Shown: piece by piece, positions 18,216 through 25,301 of the stretch
Numbering within the stretch: position 1 is the stretch's first letter
How the letters are laid out: every line of letters starts with the position of its first letter
DNA from: Rothia nasimurium
Lineage (GTDB): Bacteria; Actinomycetota; Actinomycetes; Actinomycetales; Micrococcaceae
Length of the DNA: 48,611 nt
Direction of reading: 5' to 3'
Assembly (NCBI RefSeq): GCF_928392795.1
Contig: NZ_CAKMTJ010000012.1
Location: 1-48,611, forward strand
Notes under the pieces: generated by a model
Databases searched by the model: none
What the model saw: the letters and a program-made list of their open reading frames with translations, nothing else
Told to the model about the DNA's origin: nothing
Made by a program: the position numbers and the translations under genes

Positions 18216-18316
18216 CCGATAGACGCAGCCGCGTGTGACCCTCTCATGTCTCGCGCCGGGGCGCTCGACATGATTCATGCCAGCCCCACGCCAACACGCG
18301 GCGCTGCGTCTATCGG
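18216..18316 (+). other. structured intergenic segment between ribD and the ribE-ribB fusion
   Basis: 18216-18236 and 18294-18316 pair almost fully (one bulge), enclosing an inner CATGTC (18245-18250)/GACATG (18267-18272) hairpin. Together they make a multi-branched RNA of about 100 nt in a 144-bp gap of an otherwise tight operon. It has no T run. It may be a processing or attenuation element, or an inserted repeat; no known riboswitch matches. Confidence 0.55.
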
Positions 18317-18341
18317 CCTCACCATCTCATCTAAGGACCTC

Positions 18342-19655
18342 ATGTTTACCGGAATCATTGCCGCAACCGGCACCGTAGAATCCATAGAACCCGTACTCGA
18401 TTCTGAGGGGCGGGCTGAGTCAGCCGTCGTCACCATCAAGGCGGGCCCGCTCATCGACGATCTTGAGCACGGCGGATCCCTGGCCGTCAACGGCGTCTGC
18501 CTAACCGCCACCCGTACCCGCCAACTGGCTGAGGGCTACTTCGCCGCCGACATGATGGGCGAAACCCTGCGCCGCACCAACCTGGGCCAGCTCGCACCCG
18601 GCGACCGAGTCAACCTGGAACGCTGCATGCCAGCTGGTGGGCGCTTCGACGGGCACATCGTGCAGGGCCACGTGGACGGCCTGGGCACCGTAGTCAAGGT
18701 AGAAGACCACGAATCCTGGCGTACTGTGCGCGTGCGCGTACCCCGGGATATGGCAGCCCACCTGACCGAAAAGGGCTCAATTACTGTCTCAGGTGCGTCA
18801 CTGACCGTCACCGCCGTCTCCCACCCCCAGGCCGACACCCACTGGTTTGAGGTGGGGCTCATTCCCGCCACCCTTGAAGCCACCACCTTGGGTGAGCTGA
18901 CCGTGGGCGATACAGTCAACCTCGAAACCGATGCCCTGGCCAAGTACGTGCAACGTATTCTGGCTGTCTCGGGTTCTGTGGCGGGTCTTGGTGTTACCCC
19001 GGGCAGCGCAGGCGGTGGAACCCAGCACCGGGTGGCTGCCCTCGATTCCGTCGAACGCGCCGTCGCCGAAATTGCCCGCGGCGGTGCCGTGGTTGTAGTC
19101 GATGACGAAGACCGCGAAAACGAAGGCGACATTATCTTCGCAGCCGAACACGCCACCGCTGAACTCATGGGCTTCACCATCCGCTATACTTCCGGCGTCA
19201 TTTGCGCCCCCATGAGTGCCGCCCGGGCAGATACCCTGAACCTGCCGCCCATGGTGGCAGTAAACGAGGACGCCAAGGGCACCGCCTACACCGTCACCTG
19301 CGATGCCCGCGACGGCGTCACCACAGGCATCTCAGCCGCCGACCGGGCCCGCACCGTGCAGGTGCTTGCCGACCCGGCGTCCTCTGCGGGAGATTTGACC
19401 CGTCCCGGCCACGTCCTCCCCCTGCGGGCAGCCGACGGGGGAGTGCGCCAGCGCCCCGGCCACACCGAAGCAGCGGTAGAGCTCTCCCTACTCGCGGGCC
19501 TATCGGGGGTCGGCGTGATCTCTGAAATCGTGAACGACGACGGCACCATGATGCGCTTCGACGCCCTCCGCGCCTTCGCCACCCAGCACAACATGCCCAT
19601 GATTTCTATCGCTGACCTGGTCACCTACCTGCAGGAGCGCGACAGTGACCGATAA
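18342..19655 (+). CDS. riboflavin synthase fused to 3,4-dihydroxy-2-butanone-4-phosphate synthase
   Basis: 437 residues with two enzymes in one chain. Residues 1-~205 are riboflavin synthase (RibE), opening [15 protein letters not shown] with two lumazine-binding barrels (second near [12 protein letters not shown]). Residues ~220-437 are DHBP synthase (RibB), with [34 protein letters not shown] and [10 protein letters not shown]. The usual actinobacterial arrangement is RibE alone followed by a RibBA fusion, so the domain partnering has shifted here. ATG 18342 has AAGGA upstream. The 3' end overlaps ribA by 11 bp. Confidence 0.9.
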   Translation: MFTGIIAATGTVESIEPVLDSEGRAESAVVTIKAGPLIDDLEHGGSLAVNGVCLTATRTRQLAEGYFAADMMGETLRRTNLGQLAPGDRVNLERCMPAGGRFDGHIVQGHVDGLGTVVKVEDHESWRTVRVRVPRDMAAHLTEKGSITVSGASLTVTAVSHPQADTHWFEVGLIPATLEATTLGELTVGDTVNLETDALAKYVQRILAVSGSVAGLGVTPGSAGGGTQHRVAALDSVERAVAEIARGGAVVVVDDEDRENEGDIIFAAEHATAELMGFTIRYTSGVICAPMSAARADTLNLPPMVAVNEDAKGTAYTVTCDARDGVTTGISAADRARTVQVLADPASSAGDLTRPGHVLPLRAADGGVRQRPGHTEAAVELSLLAGLSGVGVISEIVNDDGTMMRFDALRAFATQHNMPMISIADLVTYLQERDSDR

Positions 19656-20268
19656 AAACACCCTGGTAGCCAGGAGCGAGCCGGTGCTGGTGCCCACCCC
19701 TCACGGCACCTTCGCCGTATCTGCCTACGAGTTTGCCGACGGCACCGAGCACATGCTTGCCACCGCCGTCGGCGCGGACGGACGCCCCCTCACACCTGAG
19801 CATGAAGGGCAAGACCACCTGGTTCGGCTCCATTCCGAATGCGCCACGGGTGACCTGCTCGGATCCTACCGCTGCGACTGCGGACCCCAACTCGAAAAAG
19901 CCCTCGCCACCGTACAGGAGCTGGGCGGTTCTGTGCTCTACCTGCGCGGGCACGAAGGGCGAGGCATCGGCCTCGTCAACAAGCTGAGAGCCTACGCCCT
20001 ACAAGACGCCGGGGACGACACCCTCGACGCCAACCTACACCTGGGCTTCCCAGCAGACGCACGGGACTATACCCAGGCGTCCGTCATCTTGAAAGCAGCC
20101 GGGCTGACCCGCGTCCGCCTACTCACCAACAACCCGGCCAAGGCAGAAGCCCTGACCGAGCTGGGAGTGCAGGTGACAGGGCTGGTGCCCGATATTGTTG
20201 CACCCCGGCCCGAAAACGAGCGCTACCTCGCCACCAAACGCGACCGTATGCGCCACATCCTCAACTAG
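19645..20268 (+). CDS. ribA: GTP cyclohydrolase II (stand-alone)
   Basis: Commits GTP to riboflavin synthesis by opening the imidazole ring and releasing formate and pyrophosphate. The 207-residue protein contains the zinc cysteines in [20 protein letters not shown], the [14 protein letters not shown] active-site segment, and [12 protein letters not shown] near the end. GTG start with AGGAG about 10 nt upstream, overlapping the ribE-ribB fusion by 11 bp, so coupling is likely. It lacks the N-terminal RibB domain usual in the group because that domain is attached to RibE. Confidence 0.93.
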   Translation: MTDKNTLVARSEPVLVPTPHGTFAVSAYEFADGTEHMLATAVGADGRPLTPEHEGQDHLVRLHSECATGDLLGSYRCDCGPQLEKALATVQELGGSVLYLRGHEGRGIGLVNKLRAYALQDAGDDTLDANLHLGFPADARDYTQASVILKAAGLTRVRLLTNNPAKAEALTELGVQVTGLVPDIVAPRPENERYLATKRDRMRHILN

Positions 20269-20330
20269 GTACCATCTGAGTCAGAAAAACCCATCTAGTT
20301 TGTGGTCATTTCTGAATTAGCTGGTACCTA
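20266..20330. repeat. imperfect long hairpin between ribA and ribH
   Basis: 20266-20287 pairs with 20309-20330 with a few internal mismatches (GGTACCA outer block, TCAGAAA inner block). Its arms align with those of the terminator hairpin at 8378-8436 (ACCAGxTAAxTCAGAAA), so the two are probably copies of one dispersed element. It lies inside the rib operon and has no T run on the plus strand; ribH follows after 28 bp. Confidence 0.65.
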
Positions 20331-20358
20331 CCCCAAACCCAACCCTAAGGAGAACACC

Positions 20359-20829
20359 ATGAGCGGAGCAGGAGCACCCGCCCCCAAACTCAACCCCGCA
20401 GACACCGCAGGTCTGAAGGTCGCCGTGATTGCGGCGTCCTGGCACACCCAGATCATGGACGGCCTGCTCGACGGCGCCCAGCGCGCCGCCGCGGACGCCG
20501 GTATCGAACCGACCATCGTGCGCGTGCCCGGCACCTTCGAACTGCCCGTCGCCGCAGCCACCCTGGCTGAGAAGTACGATGCAATCGTCGCCCTGGGTGT
20601 GGTCATCCGCGGCGGAACCCCGCACTTTGACTACGTCTGCGACGCCGCCACCAGCGGCCTGACCAAGGTATCTGTAGAAAACAAAACCCCCGTCGGGTTT
20701 GGCGTGCTGACCTGCGACACCGAAGAGCAGGGCATCGACCGTGCCGGCCTGCCCGGCTCCAACGAAGACAAGGGCTACGAGGCCATGGCCGCGGCGCTGG
20801 AAACCGTGGTGGCACTGCGAGGGCTCTAA
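20359..20829 (+). CDS. ribH: 6,7-dimethyl-8-ribityllumazine synthase
   Basis: Condenses the RibD product with the RibB product. The 156-residue protein has [50 protein letters not shown] (catalytic His) and [13 protein letters not shown], all typical. ATG 20359 has AAGGAGAAC upstream. Last gene of the operon; a terminator follows. Confidence 0.95.
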   Translation: MSGAGAPAPKLNPADTAGLKVAVIAASWHTQIMDGLLDGAQRAAADAGIEPTIVRVPGTFELPVAAATLAEKYDAIVALGVVIRGGTPHFDYVCDAATSGLTKVSVENKTPVGFGVLTCDTEEQGIDRAGLPGSNEDKGYEAMAAALETVVALRGL

Positions 20830-20869
20830 AACCTAGGGGCCAGCTCCCGAACGTAATGAGCGGACGCCC

Positions 20870-20910
20870 GCCCTCCTATCTTTAGCGAAGATAGGAGGGC
20901 TCCTCTTTGT
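20870..20910 (+). terminator. terminator of the riboflavin operon
   Basis: GCCCTCCTATCTT (20870-20882) pairs exactly with AAGATAGGAGGGC (20888-20900) around loop TAGCG, followed by a T-rich TCCTCTTTGTCTTT. Confidence 0.88.
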
Positions 20911-20952
20911 CTTTACCTATGCAATAGAACATATTTATAGTATTCTGGCGTT

Positions 20953-21309
20953 ATGCAAGGGTGGACGGTTGAAGTAGGTTTCGTTCAAGACTGGCTCATG
21001 GAACTGCCTAGCCAGGAGTATCTTCATGTGCTTGCAGCGCTTGAATACCTTGGGTCTGTAGGTCCTCATGGAGGTAGGCCCTTTATTGATCGCATTACCG
21101 GCTCGTCTTTACATAACCTCAAAGAACTGAGACCCCGCGGCCACGCAAAAAATATTAGAATTCTATTCATCTTTGATCCAGAGCAACAGGCGATTCTGTT
21201 GGTAGCTGGTGACAAAACCGGCCAATGGAACAAATGGTACAAACAGAATATCCCTCTTGCTGAGAAACGCTATGAAGAGTATCTAAGGAAGCGCCATGAC
21301 AACTCTTGA
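20953..21309 (+). CDS. HigB/RelE-type toxin (Gp49-like)
   Basis: A 118-residue basic protein of the phage-derived Gp49/HigB group: LKELRPRGHAKNIRILFIFDP (the K-E-L-R...R-I-(F/L) core), ILLVAGDKTGQWNKWYKQNI and a Lys/Arg-rich end. Members are ribosome-dependent mRNA endonucleases. A TATAGT box at 20936-20941 lies only ~11 bp before the ATG, so the message may be leaderless. The surrounding GAACATATTTATAGTATTC is imperfectly palindromic and could be the antitoxin operator. It overlaps the antitoxin by 14 bp (toxin-first order, as in higBA). Confidence 0.85.
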   Translation: MQGWTVEVGFVQDWLMELPSQEYLHVLAALEYLGSVGPHGGRPFIDRITGSSLHNLKELRPRGHAKNIRILFIFDPEQQAILLVAGDKTGQWNKWYKQNIPLAEKRYEEYLRKRHDNS

Positions 21310-21610
21310 AGAACTGAAGCAAATGCGCCCAGTCGATTCTCATGACCTACAGCGCCTAGTGAATGACATGCATGCTGAGGCTCGTGTTTTTCAGCTACAG
21401 GAGCTTCGCAAAGATTTAGGTTTGACCCAGACCGATTTGGCTGAAAAAATCGGTGTCTCCCAGAAAAGAATTTCCCAGATGGAAAAAGGGGATATCGAGA
21501 GCGTTAGTATCAAAACCTTGCACAAATACCTCGCAGCGCTAGGTGCAGACCTTACCGTTACTGCCGATTTCCCGGTGGGTACGCGCCACAAGATTTACAG
21601 CACCCTGTAA
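21296..21610 (+). CDS. HigA-type XRE antitoxin
   Basis: A 104-residue protein with a helix-turn-helix of the Cro/C1 type at ~36-90 (LRKDLGLTQTDLAEKIGVS, RISQMEKGD, LHKYLAALGADL). The N-terminal helix would bind the toxin. It begins inside the toxin gene, so expression is coupled. Expected to repress the shared promoter and neutralise the upstream toxin. Confidence 0.87.
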   Translation: MTTLEELKQMRPVDSHDLQRLVNDMHAEARVFQLQELRKDLGLTQTDLAEKIGVSQKRISQMEKGDIESVSIKTLHKYLAALGADLTVTADFPVGTRHKIYSTL

Positions 21611-21616
21611 GAAATT

Positions 21617-21665
21617 GCGGACGCCCGCCTTCCTGCCCTGCCGCTGGCGGTAGGGCGGGCGTCCG
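21617..21665 (+). terminator. G+C-rich hairpin after the HigBA-like pair
   Basis: GCGGACGCCCGCC-type left arm (21617-21629) pairs with the right arm 21654-21665; the interior CTGCC and GGCGG blocks extend it. No T run follows, so its use as a terminator is uncertain. Confidence 0.55.
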
Positions 21666-21757
21666 TCCGCGCATCTTATCCTGTGCGCGTGACCGAAAGA
21701 TGAAATCTAAACCTACCCGGTAACGCCAGCACCTCAAAGAGCGGTACTCTAGAAACC

Positions 21758-22021
21758 GTGAAGAACTTTGAAACCTTATTCGCAGAACTGACCGAAAAGG
21801 CAGCAACCCGCCCTGAGGGCTCCGGCACCGTTGCGGAACTCGACAAAGGCGTGCACTTTATCGGCAAGAAAATCGTAGAAGAAGCAGCGGAAGTCTGGAT
21901 GGCCGCTGAATTCCAGTCTGACGCCGAGTTCGCTGAAGAGGCTTCACAGCTGATTTACCATTTGCAGTGCATGATGATCGCCAAGGGACTGACTCCCGAA
22001 GATATCTACAAGTACCTCTAA
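21758..22021 (+). CDS. hisE: phosphoribosyl-ATP pyrophosphohydrolase
   Basis: Second step of histidine synthesis. The 87-residue protein has [20 protein letters not shown] and [15 protein letters not shown], the E-E-A-x-E metal site of the MazG-like HisE fold. GTG start with weak ribosome site. It lies 24 bp before hisG, as is usual in actinobacteria. Confidence 0.93.
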   Translation: MKNFETLFAELTEKAATRPEGSGTVAELDKGVHFIGKKIVEEAAEVWMAAEFQSDAEFAEEASQLIYHLQCMMIAKGLTPEDIYKYL

Positions 22022-22045
22022 ACCATCACTGCAAAGGAAAAACCT

Positions 22046-22891
22046 ATGCTACGCGTTGCAGTTCCTAACAAGGGCATGCTCTCTCAGGCTGCCATCACCA
22101 TGCTGACCGAGGCCGGCTACCTCCAGCGCCGCGACTCCCGCGAGCTAGTGCTCGTTGACCAGGACAACGAGGTTGAATTTTTCTACCTGCGCCCCCGCGA
22201 CATCGCCGTGTACGTGGGCGAGGGCACCCTGGACGTCGGTATCACCGGCCGCGACCTGCTGCTGGATTCTGGCACCCACGCTGAGGAAGCACTCAAGCTC
22301 GATTTTGCCCGCTCCACCTTCCGCCTGGCCGGGCCTGCCGGTACCTACGCTGACCCGTCCGAACTTGAAGGTAAGCGTATCGCCACCAGCTACAAGCGCC
22401 TGCTGACCGACTACCTGGAACGCTCCGGTATTAAGGCCTCGGTGGTTCGGCTTGATGGGGCTATCGAGTCCTCGATTCGCCTGGGCGTTGCCGACGCCAT
22501 TGCCGACGTGGTAGAAACCGGCAACACCATGCGCGCTGCCGGTCTTGAACCCTTTGGCGACCCGATTATGCGCTCTGAGGCCCTGCTCATTAAGCGCCCC
22601 GGTGTTGAGGACCACGCCGGTCTTGAGCGCCTGCAGCGCCGCTTGCAGGGTGTGCTGATTGCCCGCCAGTACGTGATGATTGACTACAACATCGAAGAGG
22701 CTAACCTGGGCGCGGCTAAGGAACTGACCCCCGGCCTGGAGGCCCCCACCATTTCACCGCTCTCGCGCGAGGGCTGGGTTGCCGTGCGCTCCATGGTGCC
22801 GCGCAAGGCGGCGAATAAGGTCATGGATTCCCTCTACGACATCGGCGGCCGCGGCATCCTAGTCACCGCCATTCAGGCCGCGCGCCTGTAA
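22046..22891 (+). CDS. hisG: ATP phosphoribosyltransferase (long form)
   Basis: First, feedback-controlled step of histidine synthesis. The 281-residue protein is the long form with the C-terminal ACT-like regulatory domain (~205-281). Visible motifs: RVAVPNKGMLS, DVGITGRDLLL, RIATSYKRLLTDYL and the PRPP loop VRLDGAIESSIRLGVADAIADVVETG (read in parts). AAAGGAAAAACC precedes the ATG. Confidence 0.95.
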   Translation: MLRVAVPNKGMLSQAAITMLTEAGYLQRRDSRELVLVDQDNEVEFFYLRPRDIAVYVGEGTLDVGITGRDLLLDSGTHAEEALKLDFARSTFRLAGPAGTYADPSELEGKRIATSYKRLLTDYLERSGIKASVVRLDGAIESSIRLGVADAIADVVETGNTMRAAGLEPFGDPIMRSEALLIKRPGVEDHAGLERLQRRLQGVLIARQYVMIDYNIEEANLGAAKELTPGLEAPTISPLSREGWVAVRSMVPRKAANKVMDSLYDIGGRGILVTAIQAARL

Positions 22892-22972
22892 CTTTACCCG
22901 GCGGCGTCCTTGCCCCTGATATGGGCGGACGCCGCCGCTTCAGTTTTTGATTCAAGGAAAGGGGGCGCGCCC

Positions 22973-23734
22973 GTGGGTGTTGCCATTCGTGTTATTCCGT
23001 GTCTTGATGTGGACGCCGGCCGCGTGGTCAAGGGCGTCAAGTTTGAGGGCCTGCGCGACGCTGGCGACCCGGTAGAACTCGCCAAGCGCTACAACGCTGA
23101 GGGCGCCGATGAGCTGACCTTCCTGGATGTCACCGCCTCTTCTTCTGGCCGCCAGACCACCTTCGATGTGGTTTCTTCCACCGCCGAGCAGGTCTTTATT
23201 CCCCTGACCGTGGGCGGGGGAGTGCGCACCCCTGAGGACGTTGACCGTCTGTTGCGCACCGGGGCTGATAAGGCCTCGATCAACACTGCTGCGATTGCCC
23301 GGCCCGAGGTGATCAACGAGATTACCGAGCGGTTTGGATCCCAGGTGCTGGTGCTCTCGGCGGACGCCAAGAAGTCGGATGCTACCCCGTCCGGCTACGA
23401 GGTGACCACCCACGGCGGCCGCACATCCACCGGGCTTGACCTGCTCGAATGGGTTGCTGAGGCCCAGGAGCGCGGCGTAGGCGAGATCCTGCTGAACTCC
23501 ATTGACGCCGACGGCACTAAGGCCGGCTTTGACCTGCCCATGATCCGCGCAGTGCGCTCTGTTGTCACCGTACCCCTGATTGCTTCGGGCGGCGCGGGCG
23601 CAGCCGAGCACTTCCCACCCGCCATAGAAGCAGGAGCGGACGCCGTCCTCGCCGCTTCCATCTTCCACTTCGGCGAGGTCAGCATTGGGGAAGTGAAGGA
23701 CGCAATCCGAGCGGCGGGGTACGAAGTACGGTAG
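22973..23734 (+). CDS. hisF: imidazole glycerol phosphate synthase, cyclase subunit
   Basis: Forms imidazole glycerol phosphate and AICAR with HisH. The 253-residue TIM barrel has [15 protein letters not shown] (catalytic Asp), [34 protein letters not shown] (second catalytic Asp) and [16 protein letters not shown] 22973 follows a strong AAGGAAAGGGGG site; the open frame back to 22910 is not needed. The usual downstream neighbour hisI is 13 kb away at 36859. Confidence 0.93.
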   Translation: MGVAIRVIPCLDVDAGRVVKGVKFEGLRDAGDPVELAKRYNAEGADELTFLDVTASSSGRQTTFDVVSSTAEQVFIPLTVGGGVRTPEDVDRLLRTGADKASINTAAIARPEVINEITERFGSQVLVLSADAKKSDATPSGYEVTTHGGRTSTGLDLLEWVAEAQERGVGEILLNSIDADGTKAGFDLPMIRAVRSVVTVPLIASGGAGAAEHFPPAIEAGADAVLAASIFHFGEVSIGEVKDAIRAAGYEVR

Positions 23735-24184
23735 GAGAAGACGAGTAAAGCGCACCAGGCTCACGCTTGACGTGCCCTCGGGCTCGCGCTCGCTGCCGAC
23801 CCTCTCGCCTGGTTCGCTTCGCTCACAAGGCGATTCACGCCAGCCCCGAGCCAGCAGCTTCGCTGCGAGCCCGAGAGCACTTCTAGCCTAATAAGTAAGT
23901 CTCAGAATGGGAATAATCCTGCTCTTCGCGTTTCTGGAAAGGCACATCATCTAGTGCCTTTAGTACCCAGTCAGGGTTCAGTATAAGGTCTCGCATTCCT
24001 AGCATGTATCGGCTGAAATATTCGTTATTGTACTCAATGCCAGTTGAATGAGTTCAGCGGCATCAAAGTCGACCTTGACCTGCTCATGACTCGGGCGATT
24101 GGTATATCACGAGGTTACTTCATTCATCCAGATAATATTTTGCCCCCTCTTGCTGAGGCGTACGTAATTCCGTATTGTTGGGGT
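23735..24184. other. gene-free left edge of the accessory island, with a large hairpin
   Basis: 23772-23786 pairs with 23866-23880 (GTGCYCTCGGGCTCG), enclosing smaller repeats such as CGCC...GGCG, so ~109 nt can fold into one branched hairpin. GCGATTCACGCC inside it recurs at 24903-24914. From 23890 the base composition shifts and a decayed minus-strand coding remnant appears. Confidence 0.6.
23888..24100 (-). pseudogene. frameshifted coding remnant, unknown family
   Basis: On the minus strand one frame reads HEQVKVDFDAAELIQLA (about 24093-24043) and the next, after a one-base shift, TGIEYNNEYFSRYMLGMRD then LILNPDWVLKALDDVPFQ and on to a stop near 23888. The combined ~70 residues look protein-like and have no start codon of their own. 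Family not recognised. It suggests a broken gene at the island border. Confidence 0.4.
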
Positions 24185-24427
24185 ATGACTACGATTTCAG
24201 TAACTAACGCCCGCAGTGACCTCTACCAGTTGGTTGACCAGGTCAATGCTGACTCGCACCCTGTTACCATTGCAGGAAAGCGAGGTAATGCTGTGTTAAT
24301 TGGCGAAGATGATTGGCTGGCTATCCAAGAAACTCTATACCTCAGCTCTATCCCTGAAGTCCGAGAAAGTATCCAGCAGGCTCGCAAGGAGCCTCTGAGC
24401 GAAGGCAGCACGGAGCTTCCTTGGTGA
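24185..24427 (+). CDS. YefM/Phd-family antitoxin
   Basis: An 80-residue protein with the family opening MTTISVTNARSDLYQLVDQV, then HPVTIAGKRGNAVLIGEDDWLAIQETLYL and an acidic disordered tail that would wrap the toxin. ATG 24185 is the family start; the open frame reaches back to 24044 without homology. The stop overlaps the toxin start (GTGA). Expected to repress its own promoter. Confidence 0.9.
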   Translation: MTTISVTNARSDLYQLVDQVNADSHPVTIAGKRGNAVLIGEDDWLAIQETLYLSSIPEVRESIQQARKEPLSEGSTELPW

Positions 24428-24687
24428 GCTGGAAACTGATTTATTCCAAGCAAGCGCAAAAGGATGCACTCAAACTCAAACGTTCTGGCTTGCAACCTAA
24501 GGCTCAGAAGCTGCTAGAGGTAATTGCTGAAAACCCTTGGCAGAACCCTCCACGCTACGAAAAACTCGTTGGAGACATGGCGGGCTTGTATTCCAGACGA
24601 ATCAACGTTCAGCATAGACTTGTTTATGACGTGTTCGAAGAGGAACACACTGTCCATGTGCTAAAAATGTGGACCCACTACGAGTAA
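24424..24687 (+). CDS. YoeB-family toxin
   Basis: An 87-residue RelE-fold mRNA endonuclease toxin: SWKLIYSKQAQKDALKLKRSG, ENPWQNPPRYEKLVGDMAGLYSRRIN, HRLVYDVFEEEHTVHVLKMWTHYE. These match the YoeB catalytic surface (E, R, H, Y near the end). The GTG start overlaps the antitoxin stop. It forms a complete YefM/YoeB pair. Confidence 0.9.
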   Translation: MSWKLIYSKQAQKDALKLKRSGLQPKAQKLLEVIAENPWQNPPRYEKLVGDMAGLYSRRINVQHRLVYDVFEEEHTVHVLKMWTHYE

Positions 24688-24700
24688 ACCGTACAGAGCC

Positions 24701-24757
24701 CATCTAGCAGTTCATTTCGAGCATGAACTCGACAAATTGCTCAGCTGGTATCTTGCG
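24701..24757 (-). pseudogene. fragment of hsdR 3' region
   Basis: The plus-strand text from about 24701 to 24755 (GAGCATGAACTCGACAAATTG..., then CTTGCGCACA) is a diverged copy of 29240-29295 inside the hsdR remnant. It then switches, at GCACA/TGTACAA, to a copy of the ATPase promoter and 5' end. It is too short to encode anything. Confidence 0.65.
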
Positions 24758-24905
24758 CACATGTACAACTTGATCTATAGCGTTCTATCCCAGACTCCTT
24801 GATACTAAGAAACTTGACCTACTTGCTGTTGTGCCTGTCGTGGTTATAGAGGGGGCTCGTACAGTTGGGGAAGACAATCTTGGTGAACAAGCTGGCTCAC
24901 AGAGC
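24758..24905 (+). pseudogene. duplicated 5' fragment of the AAA ATPase gene
   Basis: 24758-24905 aligns with 25285-25430, from half of an operator (ATGTACAAC) through the start region to the AACAAGCTGGCTCA that encodes the end of the Walker A helix. Scattered substitutions and no open frame show decay. The copy ends against GCGATTCACGCC, a word also in the hairpin at 23830. Confidence 0.75.
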
Positions 24906-24941
24906 GATTCACGCCCCGCCTAGCGGTGGATTGCGTTCGTT

Positions 24942-25181
24942 CTAGCGTTTCTCTGAAGCTAGACGGCTAAATGCCTTTTCGAGGTCTTTGACGGGCAGGC
25001 TGTTGGGCAGAGACTTTGCCTGCAGAGCATAGAGACTCCGTTTTGCGTCTGTTAGCCCATCTGTGCCACGCGTATGCTCGGTGCGTGAGCGACAAGTTGT
25101 GGTTTTACTATTGGTCTTTAGTGCCTTTTTAGCTTTTCTGGCTGCTCTATACATCGCAGAATTTACAGCGCTAATAGTCAT
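24942..25181 (-). CDS. small basic hypothetical protein divergent from the ATPase
   Basis: A 79-residue Lys/Arg/Ser-rich protein (MTISAVNSAMYRAARKAKKA...). It is supported by a strong AGGAGGGTAGGAA site directly before the ATG. No family recognised and no membrane segment. It is transcribed away from the ATPase gene, sharing the 120-bp promoter region with the twin palindromes, so it could be its regulator (inference). The short length keeps confidence modest. Confidence 0.5.
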   Translation of the reverse strand: MTISAVNSAMYRAARKAKKALKTNSKTTTCRSRTEHTRGTDGLTDAKRSLYALQAKSLPNSLPVKDLEKAFSRLASEKR

Positions 25182-25251
25182 TTCCTACCCTCCTATCCCT
25201 TGAAGATGACTACTGAGGTGAACTGGTCAATTCACCTAGTACTTTACCAAC

Positions 25252-25293
25252 TTGTACATCCGATGTACAAAATTTTGTGCATCGAATGTACAA
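25252..25293. promoter_or_regulatory. twin palindromic operator upstream of the ATPase gene
   Basis: TTGTACATCCGATGTACAA (25252-25270) is a perfect 9-1-9 palindrome. TTGTGCATCGAATGTACAA (25275-25293) is a near copy 23 bp away centre to centre, ending 8 bp before the ATG. Two dimer sites about two helical turns apart suggest a cooperative repressor. No ribosome site is visible between it and the ATG, so the message may be leaderless. Confidence 0.75.
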
Positions 25294-25301
25294 TTTGACC
25301 T

